Origin: Bhargavaea massiliensis
GTDB taxonomy: Bacteria > Bacillota > Bacilli > Bacillales_A > Planococcaceae
Direction: 5' to 3'
Assembly: GCF_018390575.1 (NCBI RefSeq)
Contig: NZ_JAHBCJ010000004.1
Location: 260,145-324,144 of the forward strand
Length of the DNA stretch: 64,000 nt
Part shown: positions 26,611 to 36,382 of the stretch, one piece after another
Layout: every line of letters starts with the position of its first letter
Numbering within the stretch: position 1 is the stretch's first letter
Position numbers and translations under genes: made by a program
The notes under the pieces: generated by a model
The model's input: the letters and a program-made list of their open reading frames with translations, nothing else
What the model was told of the DNA's origin: nothing
The model's database searches: none

Positions 26611-26757
26611 CGCGTTACGCTCAGCTGCAGGCGATTCGGATGTTGCACAAGCGGGTATGCGATATAATGGAGACAGGCCGCGCCGGAAAACAAAAATGAA
26701 ACTTTCCGGCCGATCCGGACGTAAAAATAGTTAGATTTCTTTAGGAGGTCCGGCCAG

Positions 26758-27474
26758 ATGAATACATTCCAGCAATTTTTGACACGGCATGCGATTATGC
26801 TGCCGGTCAGCTTCGGGTCCTGGCTCTATTTCCTGTTGGGTGCCGGCATGGGCTTCGTCCCGGCCACCGGCCTGCTGATCGCGATCTATCTTGCAGGCGA
26901 TTTTGCGATCAGGCAAGTGCAGATCGGCTCAACGGTGAAACAGCTCGGAATGACACGGTCCGAATATAAACATATCGTCCACCAGCTCGGACAGGCGAAG
27001 GCCAAGCTGCGGCAGCTGAACACCCATTACGGCAGCATCCGGTCTGTACAGGCATTCCGCCAGCTGAACGATCTGAACAAGCTGTCCAAGCGGATCATCG
27101 GGATTGTCCAGCAACACCCGAAGAAATTTTACAATGTCGAGAAGTTCTTTTACGCCCATCTCGACTCCGCGGTCGAGCTGTCCTCCAAGTATGCACTCCT
27201 TGCTAATCAGCCGACCAAGGATGATGAAATGAAACAGGCACTTGAGGACACCCGCGAAACCTTGAAAGACCTGAACGCGGAAATCCGCAATGATGTAAAG
27301 CGAGCGCTTGCCACTGACCTGGAGACATTGAGGTTCGAACTGGACTATGCGGAGGTCCTGACGGGTAAGGAAAAAAGGCAGCTTGAAATGCAAGAGCAAA
27401 AACAGCTGAAACAACCCGAGGAAGCGCCGCTGAAAGGAGACGACACTGATGACAGAAAACAAACCCGCCCGTGA
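26758..27474 (+). CDS. XpaC-like protein (5-bromo-4-chloroindolyl phosphate hydrolysis family)
   Basis: A 238-residue protein with two N-terminal membrane helices (~residues 12-50) and a long charged, helical cytoplasmic part. It matches XpaC, named for a phosphatase-plate phenotype in Bacillus, though no catalytic motif is evident and true hydrolase activity is doubtful. ATG 26758 follows AGGAGG. The 3' end overlaps the telA gene by 26 bp, the same xpaC-yaaN pair as in B. subtilis, pointing to a shared envelope-stress role. Confidence 0.85.
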   Translation: MNTFQQFLTRHAIMLPVSFGSWLYFLLGAGMGFVPATGLLIAIYLAGDFAIRQVQIGSTVKQLGMTRSEYKHIVHQLGQAKAKLRQLNTHYGSIRSVQAFRQLNDLNKLSKRIIGIVQQHPKKFYNVEKFFYAHLDSAVELSSKYALLANQPTKDDEMKQALEDTRETLKDLNAEIRNDVKRALATDLETLRFELDYAEVLTGKEKRQLEMQEQKQLKQPEEAPLKGDDTDDRKQTRP

Positions 27475-28651
27475 TACGGCAGATTTGACGATGGACGACC
27501 TTCTTGATAATCCGTTCGACCTGAAGCCCCAAACCTCTCTTCTTCCGGACGAGATGGCCAACCAGGCACCCGCCAAGCCGGGCGTCAAGCTGATGGAACG
27601 GCTCAGTGAGGAAGAGCAGCAAAAAGCACGGGATCTCGCCAAACAGATTCCTGCCGGAGATTACGAAGCCATCATCACATACGGTGCAAATGCGCAAAGC
27701 CAGCTTTCAACGTTCTCCCATAAGATGCTCGATCATGTACAGTCCAAAGACATCGGCCCTGTCGGCGATGTCCTCAAGGACCTGATGGGCAAGCTGAACG
27801 AAATCGACCCGGAAGATTTGTCTGTCGAGAAAAAAACAGGCATCCGGAAATGGTTCGGCCGGGTGCAGAAGTCCGTCCAGGAGCTCATGACGAAGTACCA
27901 GAAATTGAGCACCCAGATTGACCGCATCGGCGTCCAGCTGGAGCATGCCAAGCGTGGTCTCATCGAAGACGTCCAGATGCTTGACCAGCTGTATGACCAG
28001 AACAAGGCCTACTTCCAGGCGCTGAATGTCTATATCGCTGCGGCAGAACTCAAGCGGGACGAAATCGTCAATGAAATCATTCCTGCGATGAGGAAAAAAG
28101 CCGAGGAGACCAATGACCAAATGGCGATCCAGGAAGTCAACGACATGGCACAGTTTGTCGACCGGCTTGAAAAGCGCATCTATGACCTGCAGCTGTCCCG
28201 CCAGATCACCATCCAGAGTGCACCTCAGATCCGCATGATTCAGCAGACCAACCAGACTCTTGCAGAAAAGATCCAATCGTCGATCATGACCTCGATTCCT
28301 CTTTGGAAAAACCAGATCGCCATCGCCCTGACCCTCAATCGTCAGCGGAAAGCGGTCGAATCCCAGCGCGCGGTCACCGAGACCACAAACGAGCTTCTGC
28401 TCAGAAACTCTGAAATGCTTAAGATGAACAGCATCGAGACAGCCAAGGAAAACGAGCGAGGCATTGTGGAAGTCGACACGCTAAAGAAAACCCAGGAAAA
28501 CCTGATCTCCACCATCGAGGAGACACTGGCCATCCAGGCGGACGGACGCGCAAAGCGGAAGGCCGCGGAAATCGAAATTGCCCGCATGGAAGAAGAACTC
28601 AAACAGCGCCTGATCGCTGTTGCAGACAAAGCGGAAAACCGTCCTCAATGA
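27449..28651 (+). CDS. TelA/YaaN family toxic-anion resistance protein
   Basis: A 400-residue, almost entirely helical, cytoplasmic protein with extended coiled-coil segments and the TelA core ([31 protein letters not shown]-like region near residue 290). Family members are linked to tellurite and cell-envelope antimicrobial tolerance; the mechanism is unknown. ATG 27449 follows AAAGGAGACG within the end of xpaC, so the two are translationally coupled. The stop codon lies inside its terminator hairpin. Confidence 0.88.
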   Translation: MTENKPARDTADLTMDDLLDNPFDLKPQTSLLPDEMANQAPAKPGVKLMERLSEEEQQKARDLAKQIPAGDYEAIITYGANAQSQLSTFSHKMLDHVQSKDIGPVGDVLKDLMGKLNEIDPEDLSVEKKTGIRKWFGRVQKSVQELMTKYQKLSTQIDRIGVQLEHAKRGLIEDVQMLDQLYDQNKAYFQALNVYIAAAELKRDEIVNEIIPAMRKKAEETNDQMAIQEVNDMAQFVDRLEKRIYDLQLSRQITIQSAPQIRMIQQTNQTLAEKIQSSIMTSIPLWKNQIAIALTLNRQRKAVESQRAVTETTNELLLRNSEMLKMNSIETAKENERGIVEVDTLKKTQENLISTIEETLAIQADGRAKRKAAEIEIARMEEELKQRLIAVADKAENRPQ

Positions 28652-28664
28652 GGACGGTTTTTCT
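28635..28664 (+). terminator. telA terminator
   Basis: AAAACCGTCCTCA / TGAGGACGGTTTTT hairpin that includes the telA stop codon. Confidence 0.85.
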
Positions 28665-28671
28665 GATGGTA

Positions 28672-30570
28672 CTACATATTCCCGGTGGCCAGCACAAGCA
28701 GTTTTCGGAGAATCCGCAAAGTTTCGTCGGAAAACCGGTCGATCGAATCCGCCGACACCGACCGGCTGCCGAACATCATCCTGAACAGCTCCTGCTGGCG
28801 CGCGGTTGCCGGAGCCGAGGACAGGAACAGATGGATAACCGTAATGCCCTGCTTTTCCGCTTCCCTGACAGCTTCGGCCGTATCGACGATTCCGTTCTGG
28901 CCGTAGCCGAACGCTGAAGGTTCACCGTCAGAAAACACGAGCAGGAAACGGTGCGCCTCCGGTCGCTGAAGCAATCGCTGAGTCATCCAGCGGACAGCGA
29001 AGCCGTCCCTATTGTCATCCCCCGCCTCCAGCGACAGGATCCTTCCCGCGTCATCCTTGCCATCATCCCGGAACCGGTGCAGCCACTGGAAGGTATTCGG
29101 CTGGCGCGTTTTGGTCGCTGTTGCCGAGTCTTCCTGATAGACCGCTATGCCATGCGCCGTATCCAGGGAACGGAGAATGTCATGAAAGAGGAGAACCGCT
29201 TTTTTCGTCTCGTCCAGCTTGTCTGCCATCGACCCCGAGCCGTCCACCAATAGGCCGAACACGGCATCCAGACGTTTTGACGGGCTCTGCTTCCGGTAGA
29301 ACGGGCGCGGACGTTCGTTCAGGAGAACCGATACCGGATTTTTGGACAGACGGCCCTTCGGCAGCCCTTCCCTTCGCTCCTCCATTTTTCTTTCGATCCG
29401 TTTCTGCATTTCCTTGATGATGGCTCGGACATGCGGGACGGATTCTTCACGCCATTTCAGGATCCGTTCATAGGCTTCGGTTCTGTTGTCCGGCTCGGCA
29501 AGCACTTCCCTGTAAACGACTGACTCATTTGCCGTACCAAACCCTTCTGCCTTCTTCCAGGCGCCTGCCTCGGCGGAGGCTGCCTCGCTTCCCGCCTCCT
29601 GTGCGATACCTGTGCGCTCGTCTGCGGACGACTGCCCACGCCCGGTTGATGTCGCCTCCGTCCCTTCACGGCCTTCCCTGGCGCCGGAACCGTCGCCTTC
29701 CCCGATCCGTCCGTGTTCAAGCTCATAATTGAGATGCATGCCTTTCTCGGACCGGTTGGCGGCATGCCAAGTCGAGAACAGCTCCCCGACCGAGTCTTTC
29801 TTGCCTGCCTCCCCTTTTTCGCGATCCTTGGTTCCTCTGTGGTAATGAAAGTCGGATTTCGGACCCGTGAGCCCATCTCCGACCGCATAATAAGTATGAT
29901 GAAGGTCTTCTTCCAGGCGTCCGTACAGTAACGGAGCCAAACGCTCTGCCATACGCACCGAGTCTGCCGTCGAGCGGGCATCGAACACGCTGAAAAGCAC
30001 AGGTTCCACGAGACCGGCCAATTCTTCTTCTGATGAAGCATAGGCATCCGGGATGCCGTGAATGACCGTATACAGGTGGTTGAACAGCGCATCCGCATGG
30101 AATCCCCGGCTAAGATTGACCGGCTGCTGGCCTTTATGAAACTCACCGTAAAGCTGTCTTCTTAGTGTGAATGCTTCCGCCGTGCCAGGACGTTCGGAGA
30201 TGACCTCGTCTGTGATGCGGAGCTCTTCGAACAGCAGGACGGCCGATCGGAGGAACTCCCGGAGCGGATGCGTCTCCGTTTCCGAACGGTAGTCCCGCCA
30301 GACAGCCAGATTGAAACTGGACCAGAAACCGGCCGCCAGCAGATACAGGTCGGACAGCCGGCCCTGCTCGGTCACTTCAGGGTCCCGATGCCTCCAAAAG
30401 ACGCTCATCGCCAGCTCATTTGAAGCAGGCCGGAATTCGATATGCTGCCTTTCGGTCAGCCCAAGGTCCGCCACACCGGTGAGTGCGCGTGCAAGGCGCT
30501 CCAGCCTCAGCCTTTCCCCTGCGTCAATCAGTTCGTCATTAAAGTCGATAAACCGGTTAATCGATGTCAT
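28672..30570 (-). CDS. VWA-domain protein (YojO/NorD-CobT-like)
   Basis: A 632-residue protein whose C-terminal third is a von Willebrand A domain with the MIDAS motif D443-G-S-G-S (LVDGSGSM) and a distal FSDGEP. A low-complexity Gly/Glu/Ala-rich linker (~residues 290-350) precedes it. It resembles YojO, NorD and CobT, partners of MoxR-type ATPases that load metals or remodel complexes. The ATPase gene lies six bp upstream in the same unit, and odhB/odhA follow the same order as in B. subtilis. The client protein is unknown. Confidence 0.87.
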   Translation of the reverse strand: MTSINRFIDFNDELIDAGERLRLERLARALTGVADLGLTERQHIEFRPASNELAMSVFWRHRDPEVTEQGRLSDLYLLAAGFWSSFNLAVWRDYRSETETHPLREFLRSAVLLFEELRITDEVISERPGTAEAFTLRRQLYGEFHKGQQPVNLSRGFHADALFNHLYTVIHGIPDAYASSEEELAGLVEPVLFSVFDARSTADSVRMAERLAPLLYGRLEEDLHHTYYAVGDGLTGPKSDFHYHRGTKDREKGEAGKKDSVGELFSTWHAANRSEKGMHLNYELEHGRIGEGDGSGAREGREGTEATSTGRGQSSADERTGIAQEAGSEAASAEAGAWKKAEGFGTANESVVYREVLAEPDNRTEAYERILKWREESVPHVRAIIKEMQKRIERKMEERREGLPKGRLSKNPVSVLLNERPRPFYRKQSPSKRLDAVFGLLVDGSGSMADKLDETKKAVLLFHDILRSLDTAHGIAVYQEDSATATKTRQPNTFQWLHRFRDDGKDDAGRILSLEAGDDNRDGFAVRWMTQRLLQRPEAHRFLLVFSDGEPSAFGYGQNGIVDTAEAVREAEKQGITVIHLFLSSAPATARQQELFRMMFGSRSVSADSIDRFSDETLRILRKLLVLATGNM

Positions 30571-30576
30571 CTGGCA

Positions 30577-31440
30577 TCACCGGATCCATGTGGCAGCCAG
30601 GTCCATGACAAGCTGCCGCTCTCCAGGATCTTCGAGCTTCTCCGCGATTGCATAGCGAACAGCCCGTTCAGGCCCCATATGAAGCGACAATTCCGTGGCA
30701 TCGATCAGGCTCCTGATTGATGCGGCCTCATCGGCCAGAAGCCCGTGTCTCGCCTGATTTTTAAGGTCTTCCGAAATGTTCAGCATTGTCGTGATCAACG
30801 TTCGGGGAGCATCCGGAAACTCTCGCTCCAGGAGTGCCTTCGATTCTTCCTGTCCGAGATAAGGCACCTGAAACGCGATAAACCGATTTTTCAGCGCTTC
30901 ATTCATCGGAACTGTGCCGACATAGCCCTCGTTGATCGCAGCAATCACAGTAAAATCAGGATGTGCGTGGATGACTTCGCCGGTAAACGGATTCGTCAGC
31001 ATCCTCCGATAGTCCAGCACGCTGTGGAGAATCGGTAAAGTTTCAGGCTTCGCCATGTTGATTTCATCAATATAAAGGATATGGCCTTCTTTCATCGCCG
31101 TCACGACAGGCCCGTCAACAAAGTCGATCACTGTATCCCCGTCCTGCCGGATGATCGTCTTGAATCCGATCAGTGATTCGGCGTCCAGGTCGACCGAACA
31201 GTTGACCTGATGCATCGGCTGTGAGAAAAACGCCGACACCGATTCGGCAAATTTCGTTTTTCCGGAACCGGAAGGGCCCTTCAGGAGAACGGGACGGCGG
31301 ATGACCACCGCCGTCAGCACATCCTCCCACAAGTGGTCATCCGGCGCCACATATCCTCCCTGCCCGATCAGTGCCGCCTCGCCGGCGGGATAGGATCGGC
31401 CGGTCCGTTCCTTACGTTCTTCTTCGATGATTGCCAGCAT
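30577..31440 (-). CDS. MoxR-type AAA+ ATPase (YojN/NorQ-like)
   Basis: A 287-residue AAA+ protein with Walker A GPSGSGKT (residues 55-62), Walker B ILYIDEIN, sensor region IAAINEGYVGT and an arginine-finger stretch LKNRFIAF. It pairs with the VWA protein encoded just downstream as a chaperone-like machine. ATG 31440 is set by GGGAGGA at seven bases; the frame extends seven codons more. Known family members activate nitric oxide reductase or cobaltochelatase, but neither is seen here. Confidence 0.9.
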   Translation of the reverse strand: MLAIIEEERKERTGRSYPAGEAALIGQGGYVAPDDHLWEDVLTAVVIRRPVLLKGPSGSGKTKFAESVSAFFSQPMHQVNCSVDLDAESLIGFKTIIRQDGDTVIDFVDGPVVTAMKEGHILYIDEINMAKPETLPILHSVLDYRRMLTNPFTGEVIHAHPDFTVIAAINEGYVGTVPMNEALKNRFIAFQVPYLGQEESKALLEREFPDAPRTLITTMLNISEDLKNQARHGLLADEAASIRSLIDATELSLHMGPERAVRYAIAEKLEDPGERQLVMDLAATWIR

Positions 31441-31456
31441 AAAACAGTCCTCCCTC

Positions 31457-31490
31457 AACAAAAGGCCCGGCGGTTTTCCCGCCGGGCCTC
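31457..31490 (-). terminator. Terminator of the DUF6501-like gene
   Basis: On the minus strand, GGCCCGGCGG-GAAAA-CCGCCGGGCC followed by TTTTGTTG, between the small gene and the MoxR gene. Confidence 0.85.
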
Positions 31491-31494
31491 CGGA

Positions 31495-31692
31495 TCATTC
31501 AAAATACGTTTTATAGAAACCGCCGACTTTGCCCGTGTTGTCCATGACAAAAATAAATTCCTCGGTCTCGTTTTTCACTTCGTATTCCTTGCCAGGTGTC
31601 AGCACATTCGACACCAAGTACTTTTCCGCATCCGTATGCTTGCACGTCACTGTGCGGATCGCCGGCGCGTCTTTCCACTGCTTAAAATCCAT
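31495..31692 (-). CDS. Small conserved protein (DUF6501-like)
   Basis: A 65-residue soluble protein with the pattern KHTDAEKYLVSNVLTPGKEY and ending GGFYKTYFE, which I associate with DUF6501 of Bacillales. The AAAGGAGGCGGC SD precedes ATG 31692. It is a single-gene unit, followed by a strong terminator and preceded by a 21-bp repeat array. Function unknown. Confidence 0.75.
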   Translation of the reverse strand: MDFKQWKDAPAIRTVTCKHTDAEKYLVSNVLTPGKEYEVKNETEEFIFVMDNTGKVGGFYKTYFE

Positions 31693-31810
31693 CGGCTGCC
31701 GCCTCCTTTAACATGGTTCCATTATAGACAAAACGGTGACTTGTTTTCAATGATACAGGTGGAGCGTATTGTGAAAAGTGGAATGGCGCATAGGTTTGTA
31801 TATGTGGTGG

Positions 31811-31933
31811 TTTCGTCATTCAACGGAGAAGTTTCGTCATTCGCGCCCCCGTTCTCGTCATTCGACACAAGCGGATGCGCGAATGACGAAACCGAGAAGG
31901 CGAATGACGAAACCGCACCATCGAATGAAAAGT
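31811..31933. repeat. 21-bp periodic palindromic repeat array B
   Basis: Three forward units start at 31811, 31832 and 31853 (TTTCGTCATTC twice, then TCTCGTCATTC). Three inverted units start at 31881, 31902 and 31923 (GAATGACGAAA twice, then GAATGAAAAGT). All neighbours on a strand are exactly 21 bp apart. GTTTCGTCATTCGCGC (31831-31846) and GCGCGAATGACGAAAC (31877-31892) are a perfect 16-bp inverted repeat. It lies between odhB and the small DUF6501-like gene. The same core makes array A after parC. Confidence 0.87.
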
Positions 31934-31966
31934 CCCGTCCCCCCTTGGCGACTCCGCAAACCCCAA

Positions 31967-31998
31967 ACAAAAAACGCCCCATAAAGAGGCGTTTTTCA
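31967..31998 (-). terminator. odhA-odhB operon terminator
   Basis: On the minus strand, AACGCC-TCTTTAT-GGGGCGTT stem followed by TTTTTGTTTGG. Confidence 0.75.
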
Positions 31999-32010
31999 TC
32001 GTATTGCAGA

Positions 32011-33270
32011 TCAGGAACCGAGGAGAAGGTCTTCCGGGTTCTCGATCATTTCCTTGACTGTCTTCAGGAAGCCGACGGAGTCTTTGCCGTCGATGACACG
32101 GTGGTCATACGAAAGCGCGACATACATCATCGGGCGGATTTCGACGTTATCGCCGACTGCCACAGGACGCTTCTGAATCGTGTGCATGCCGAGGATCCCG
32201 ACTTGCGTGCCGTTCAGGATCGGCGTGGAGAAGAGCGATCCGAAGACGCCGCCGTTTGTAATCGTGAACGAGCCGCCGGAAAGGTCGGACAGAGCAAGCT
32301 TCTTGTCGCGGGCCTTTGTCGCAAGATCAGCGATATCTTTCTCGATCTCGGCAAAGTTTTTGCGGTCTGCATCACGGACAACCGGTACGACGAGGCCTTC
32401 TTCGGTGGATACCGCGATGCCTACATCATAGTAGTGTTTGAGCAAAAGGTCATTGCCGTCGAGCTCGGAGTTCACATATGGGTACTGTTTAAGAGCAGCG
32501 ACGACCGCTTTCGTGAAGAACGACATGAAGCCGAGGCGTGCGCCGAACTTCTTCTCGAACTCGTCTTTTTTGCGCTTGCGCAGTTCCATGACGTTCGTCA
32601 TGTCGATTTCGTTGAATGTAGTGAGCATCGCTGTGTTCTGGCGAACTTCCAGAAGACGTTTCGCGATGGTCTGGCGGCGGCGCGACATTTTCTCGCGCGT
32701 TACGCGGCCGGATTCTTCATCCGAAGAAACAGCCGGCGCCGCAGGTTTGGCAGCCTGTTGCTGAGGCGCTTGCTTAGGCGCTGAAGCAGCCGCTTCGACG
32801 TCCTGGACGCGTACGCGGCCCATCGGATCAACCGGTGTGATCGCAGCGAGGTCAATGCCTTTCTCACGTGCAAGCTTGCGTGCTGCAGGGCTGGCGATCG
32901 TGCGGTCGCCTGCGCCTGCTTCTTCGCTTGCTTCCACAGATGCAGCCGGAGCTGCCTGCTGCTCTTCTTTTTTGGCTTCAGGAGCAGGAGCTGCTTCCGC
33001 TGCAGGCTTTTCAGCCGGTGCGGCAGCCGCGCCGGAACCTTCGCCTACAATGGCAATGACCTGTCCGACTTCAACTGTGTCGCCTTCTTCTGCGAGCAGT
33101 TCCTGGACAACGCCCGCTTCTTCGGAGATGACTTCGACGTTGACTTTGTCAGTCTCGAGTTCGACGATGAATTCGCCTTTTTCTACTTGTTCGCCCGGCT
33201 GTTTCAGCCACTGGGCCACTGTACCTTCCGTGATGGATTCTGCAAGTTCAGGCACTTTGATTTCTGCCAC
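32011..33270 (-). CDS. odhB: 2-oxoglutarate dehydrogenase E2 (dihydrolipoyl succinyltransferase)
   Basis: A 419-residue E2. Domains in order: one lipoyl domain with Lys42 in [11 protein letters not shown], an Ala/Pro/Glu-rich flexible linker, a peripheral subunit-binding domain ([19 protein letters not shown]), a second linker, and the acyltransferase domain with active-site His390 and Asp394 in SYDHRVIDG. It transfers succinyl groups to CoA in the TCA cycle. The GTG at 33270 behind AAGGAGG gives the family N-terminus; the frame runs further upstream. odhA ends 30 bp earlier, so E1 and E2 form one operon. The E3 subunit is not in this window. Confidence 0.96.
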   Translation of the reverse strand: MAEIKVPELAESITEGTVAQWLKQPGEQVEKGEFIVELETDKVNVEVISEEAGVVQELLAEEGDTVEVGQVIAIVGEGSGAAAAPAEKPAAEAAPAPEAKKEEQQAAPAASVEASEEAGAGDRTIASPAARKLAREKGIDLAAITPVDPMGRVRVQDVEAAASAPKQAPQQQAAKPAAPAVSSDEESGRVTREKMSRRRQTIAKRLLEVRQNTAMLTTFNEIDMTNVMELRKRKKDEFEKKFGARLGFMSFFTKAVVAALKQYPYVNSELDGNDLLLKHYYDVGIAVSTEEGLVVPVVRDADRKNFAEIEKDIADLATKARDKKLALSDLSGGSFTITNGGVFGSLFSTPILNGTQVGILGMHTIQKRPVAVGDNVEIRPMMYVALSYDHRVIDGKDSVGFLKTVKEMIENPEDLLLGS

Positions 33271-33300
33271 GGTGGATTCCTCCTTATGATCATGCAAACC

Positions 33301-36117
33301 TTAGGATTTGCTCAGTGCTTCATTGATGATGCGGTCCTGTTCGATCTTATGGGACTTTCCGTCACCTTCCGACGGGCTCGAGCGGCGGATGCGGCCGCAG
33401 TAGCGCACAGGCTTATCCCCTGCAAGCTCCCGTACAAACGGTTCTGCAAACGACCACGATCCCATATTCTTCGGCTCTTCCTGTACCCAGACGAATTCTT
33501 TCGCGTTCGGGTATCGCTCGATGATTTCTGCAATCCGCTCGGACGGGAACGGGTACAGTTGCTCGACGCGGATGATGTGGAGCCATTCGTAGCCTTCGCC
33601 ATCCTTGACCTGTTCGGCAAGGTCGATCGCCATCTTGCCGCTGGCAAAGGCGATGCGCTCCACCTTCTCAGGATCATTTCCGAGGCCCGGCTGTTCGATG
33701 ACCGTCTGGAACTTGCCGGATGTCAGGTCTTCGACATCTGCACCGACGAGCGGGTGGCGCAGAAGAGATTTCGGCGACGTGATGACAAGCGGACGGCTGA
33801 TGTCTTCACCGAGATGCTGGGCCTGACGGCGAAGGATATGGAAGTAGTTAGCGGCACTCGACAGGTTTGCGACTGTCCAGTTGTTTTCTCCCGCAAGCTG
33901 GAGGAAACGCTCAAGGCGCGCACTGGAGTGCTCCGGCCCCTGGCCTTCATAACCATGAGGAAGAAGCATGACAAGCCCGGATGTCTGCCCCCACTTCGAT
34001 GCGCTGGAAGAGATGAATTGATCAAAGATCATTTGTGCCATGTTGGCAAAGTCACCGTACTGGGCTTCCCAAAGGACGAGCGCATTTTTGTTCTCGAGTG
34101 TGTAGCCGAATTCGTAGGCAACAATCGATGGTTCGCTCAGCGGGCTGTTGTAGACCACGAACGATGCATTGGCGTCACTGATATGGTGGAGCGGCACGAG
34201 TTCCTTGCCGTCTTTTTCATCATGGAGAACAAGGTGACGATGCGCGAACGTACCGCGCTGGGAATCCTGTCCTGTCAGTCGGATCGGGTGTCCGTCCTGC
34301 AGGATCGAACCGAACGCCAATGTCTCGGCATGCGCCCAGTCAATCTTGCCTTTTCCGTTAAACGGCTCTTCACGGCGCTTCAGGATGCGGGAAAGCTTCT
34401 TGAAGACGTGGAAGTCTTCAGGGTAGTTCAGAAGCTCTTCGTTCATCTTCCGGAGGCGCTCTTCGGACACACCCGTCTCCACGCCCGGATAACCGGCCAT
34501 GATGTATTCAGGGGTGCTGTTGTCCGTCGTCTCTTTGGCGGCCGTCTCTTTCACCTTGTCGTAAGACTCCTGCAGCATGGCGAAGGTGTCGGCGTCGAGC
34601 TTCTCGACTTCTTCCGTCTTGACGATCCCCTTTTCGGTCAGCTCCTTGCCGTACAGCTCACGGACTGTCGGATGCTGGTGGACCTTGTGATACATCACCG
34701 GGTTCGTCACAAGCGGCTCATCCATTTCGTTGTGGCCGTAACGGCGATAGCCGACGAGGTCGATCAGGATGTCCTTGCCGAACTTGTTGCGGTATTCGAA
34801 CGCGAACCGCGCAATGGCGATGACCATTTCAGGATCATCAGCGTTAACATGGATGACCGGCACTTCGTATCCTTTGGCAGGGTCGGAAGCGTAGCGGGTC
34901 GAACGGGAATCATAGTATTCGGTCGTGAAGCCGATCCGGTTGTTCGCGATGACATGGATGGAACCGCCCGTCTTGAACCCGCGGGTGCGGCTGTAGTTCA
35001 TCGTTTCCATATTGATGCCCTGGCCTGCAAATGCTGCATCACCGTGCACAAGAACGGCAAATGCGTCTTTCTCATTTTGTTCCGGAGTGCCCGGATGGCC
35101 GGTATCTTCCTGGGCGGCACGTGTCTGGCCGGTGACGACAGGATTGACCACTTCAAGGTGGGACGGATTGTAGGCCAATTTGACCTTCAGGCCGTCAGGA
35201 GCCGTGTAAGTGGCGCCCATGTGGTATTTCACATCGCCGAACCAGCCATGCGTCACTTCGAGTGAACCGTCCTTTGGAATGAACGGATCTTCCTCGAGGC
35301 CCGCGAATTGGGCAAGCATGATCTCATATGGCTTGTTGAGCACGTGGGTCAGTACATTCAGCCGGCCGCGGTGTGCCATGCCGATGAGAACTTCCTTCAT
35401 CTTTTCCTCATGAGCACTGCGGACAAGCTCATCCAACAGTACCACCAGCGAATCAAGACCTTCGATGGAGAAGCGTTTTGCACCGACGAATGTTCGGTGG
35501 ATGAACTTCTCGAAGCCTTCGATCTTCGTCAGGCGGTCGAGCAATTCGTGGCGCTGGCTGTCATCAAGCCCAGGACGCACTTTGCCTGACTCGATGTAAG
35601 AACGCAGCCATTTGCGCTCTTCCGGATTGATGACCTGTGTGAACTCATAAGCCGCTTTGCCTGTGTAGATGCGCGTCAGATGGTTAATCGCATCAAGGCC
35701 GTTCGATACACCTTCCGGAACCTGTTCATGGAAGAAAATCGAAGCCGGCATTGATACGAGGTCCGCTTCAGTAAGCCCGTAAGCGGACGGAACGATCCTG
35801 GAATTGTCCAGTTCGCGGTCCTTCAGCGGGAAAATATTCGCTGCAAGATGGCCGTTGTGGCGGATGGAATCCGCAAGCTGTGCCGCTGCAACGATTTTTC
35901 CGAACTGAGCCGGGGAAGCGCCTGCAGCCGCTTCAGCAGTGCCGGTAACGGAATCCGGCAATACCGGTGCACCGAAACTCCTGAAAAGTTCCGCTAGTTC
36001 TGGGTCGACCTGGTCCGGATCGTTTTGGAACAGATCATACTGCTCCATCACATACCCCAGGTTCGGCCCTGAGAAGGAACCCCAAGGCGAACCGGGAGCA
36101 GCAAAATTGTTTGACAT
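33301..36117 (-). CDS. odhA: 2-oxoglutarate dehydrogenase E1
   Basis: A 938-residue thiamine-diphosphate-dependent E1 (B. subtilis OdhA 944). Recognisable are MAHRGRLNVLTHVLNKPYE, the HGDAAFAGQG diphosphate-binding region, GFTTEYYDSRSTRYASDPAKGY and the C-terminal transketolase-like part. It decarboxylates 2-oxoglutarate and passes the succinyl group to OdhB. ATG 36117 follows GGAGGGT; a five-codon extension is possible. A promoter (TTGTAT-16-TAAGAT) lies ~130 bp upstream. The order with yojN/yojO downstream repeats that of B. subtilis. Confidence 0.96.
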   Translation of the reverse strand: MSNNFAAPGSPWGSFSGPNLGYVMEQYDLFQNDPDQVDPELAELFRSFGAPVLPDSVTGTAEAAAGASPAQFGKIVAAAQLADSIRHNGHLAANIFPLKDRELDNSRIVPSAYGLTEADLVSMPASIFFHEQVPEGVSNGLDAINHLTRIYTGKAAYEFTQVINPEERKWLRSYIESGKVRPGLDDSQRHELLDRLTKIEGFEKFIHRTFVGAKRFSIEGLDSLVVLLDELVRSAHEEKMKEVLIGMAHRGRLNVLTHVLNKPYEIMLAQFAGLEEDPFIPKDGSLEVTHGWFGDVKYHMGATYTAPDGLKVKLAYNPSHLEVVNPVVTGQTRAAQEDTGHPGTPEQNEKDAFAVLVHGDAAFAGQGINMETMNYSRTRGFKTGGSIHVIANNRIGFTTEYYDSRSTRYASDPAKGYEVPVIHVNADDPEMVIAIARFAFEYRNKFGKDILIDLVGYRRYGHNEMDEPLVTNPVMYHKVHQHPTVRELYGKELTEKGIVKTEEVEKLDADTFAMLQESYDKVKETAAKETTDNSTPEYIMAGYPGVETGVSEERLRKMNEELLNYPEDFHVFKKLSRILKRREEPFNGKGKIDWAHAETLAFGSILQDGHPIRLTGQDSQRGTFAHRHLVLHDEKDGKELVPLHHISDANASFVVYNSPLSEPSIVAYEFGYTLENKNALVLWEAQYGDFANMAQMIFDQFISSSASKWGQTSGLVMLLPHGYEGQGPEHSSARLERFLQLAGENNWTVANLSSAANYFHILRRQAQHLGEDISRPLVITSPKSLLRHPLVGADVEDLTSGKFQTVIEQPGLGNDPEKVERIAFASGKMAIDLAEQVKDGEGYEWLHIIRVEQLYPFPSERIAEIIERYPNAKEFVWVQEEPKNMGSWSFAEPFVRELAGDKPVRYCGRIRRSSPSEGDGKSHKIEQDRIINEALSKS

Positions 36118-36248
36118 GTAGATACCCTCCACTTTTTACGCTGGCATCGTCTACCTCTATTTAAAGGTCCGCATCAATTTTAGCATGCCGTCTCTGACAC
36201 TGAAAGCAAACGGCATCCAAGGCGACGCCTGCGTTTTTGTCCAATTCA

Positions 36249-36276
36249 ATCTTACTACTGTACCGACAAAATACAA
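36249..36276 (-). promoter_or_regulatory. Candidate odhAB promoter
   Basis: On the minus strand, TTGTAT (36276-36271), 16-bp spacer, TAAGAT (36254-36249). Confidence 0.45.
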
Positions 36277-36286
36277 TCTTTTTTTA

Positions 36287-36326
36287 CAAAAAAACAAGGC
36301 ACTTCCGTTGTAAGCGGATACATGCC
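36287..36326 (-). terminator. murG terminator
   Basis: On the minus strand, GGCA-TCCG / CGGA-TGCC stem with internal loops followed by TTGTTTTTTTG. It isolates murG from the odh operon. Confidence 0.65.
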
Positions 36327-36382
36327 TTTAGAATACCGATTGATGGGTAATATTAAACATTTTCCACTGGAATCATCCCAAT

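Noticed and set aside
29121-29417. Plus-strand ORFs opposite the VWA gene
   Set aside because: Antisense shadows with no SD and biased composition.
33187-35265. Very long open frame antisense to odhA
   Set aside because: It is the mirror of a highly biased GC3 coding region; no SD, and the odhA/odhB frames have clear domain motifs.
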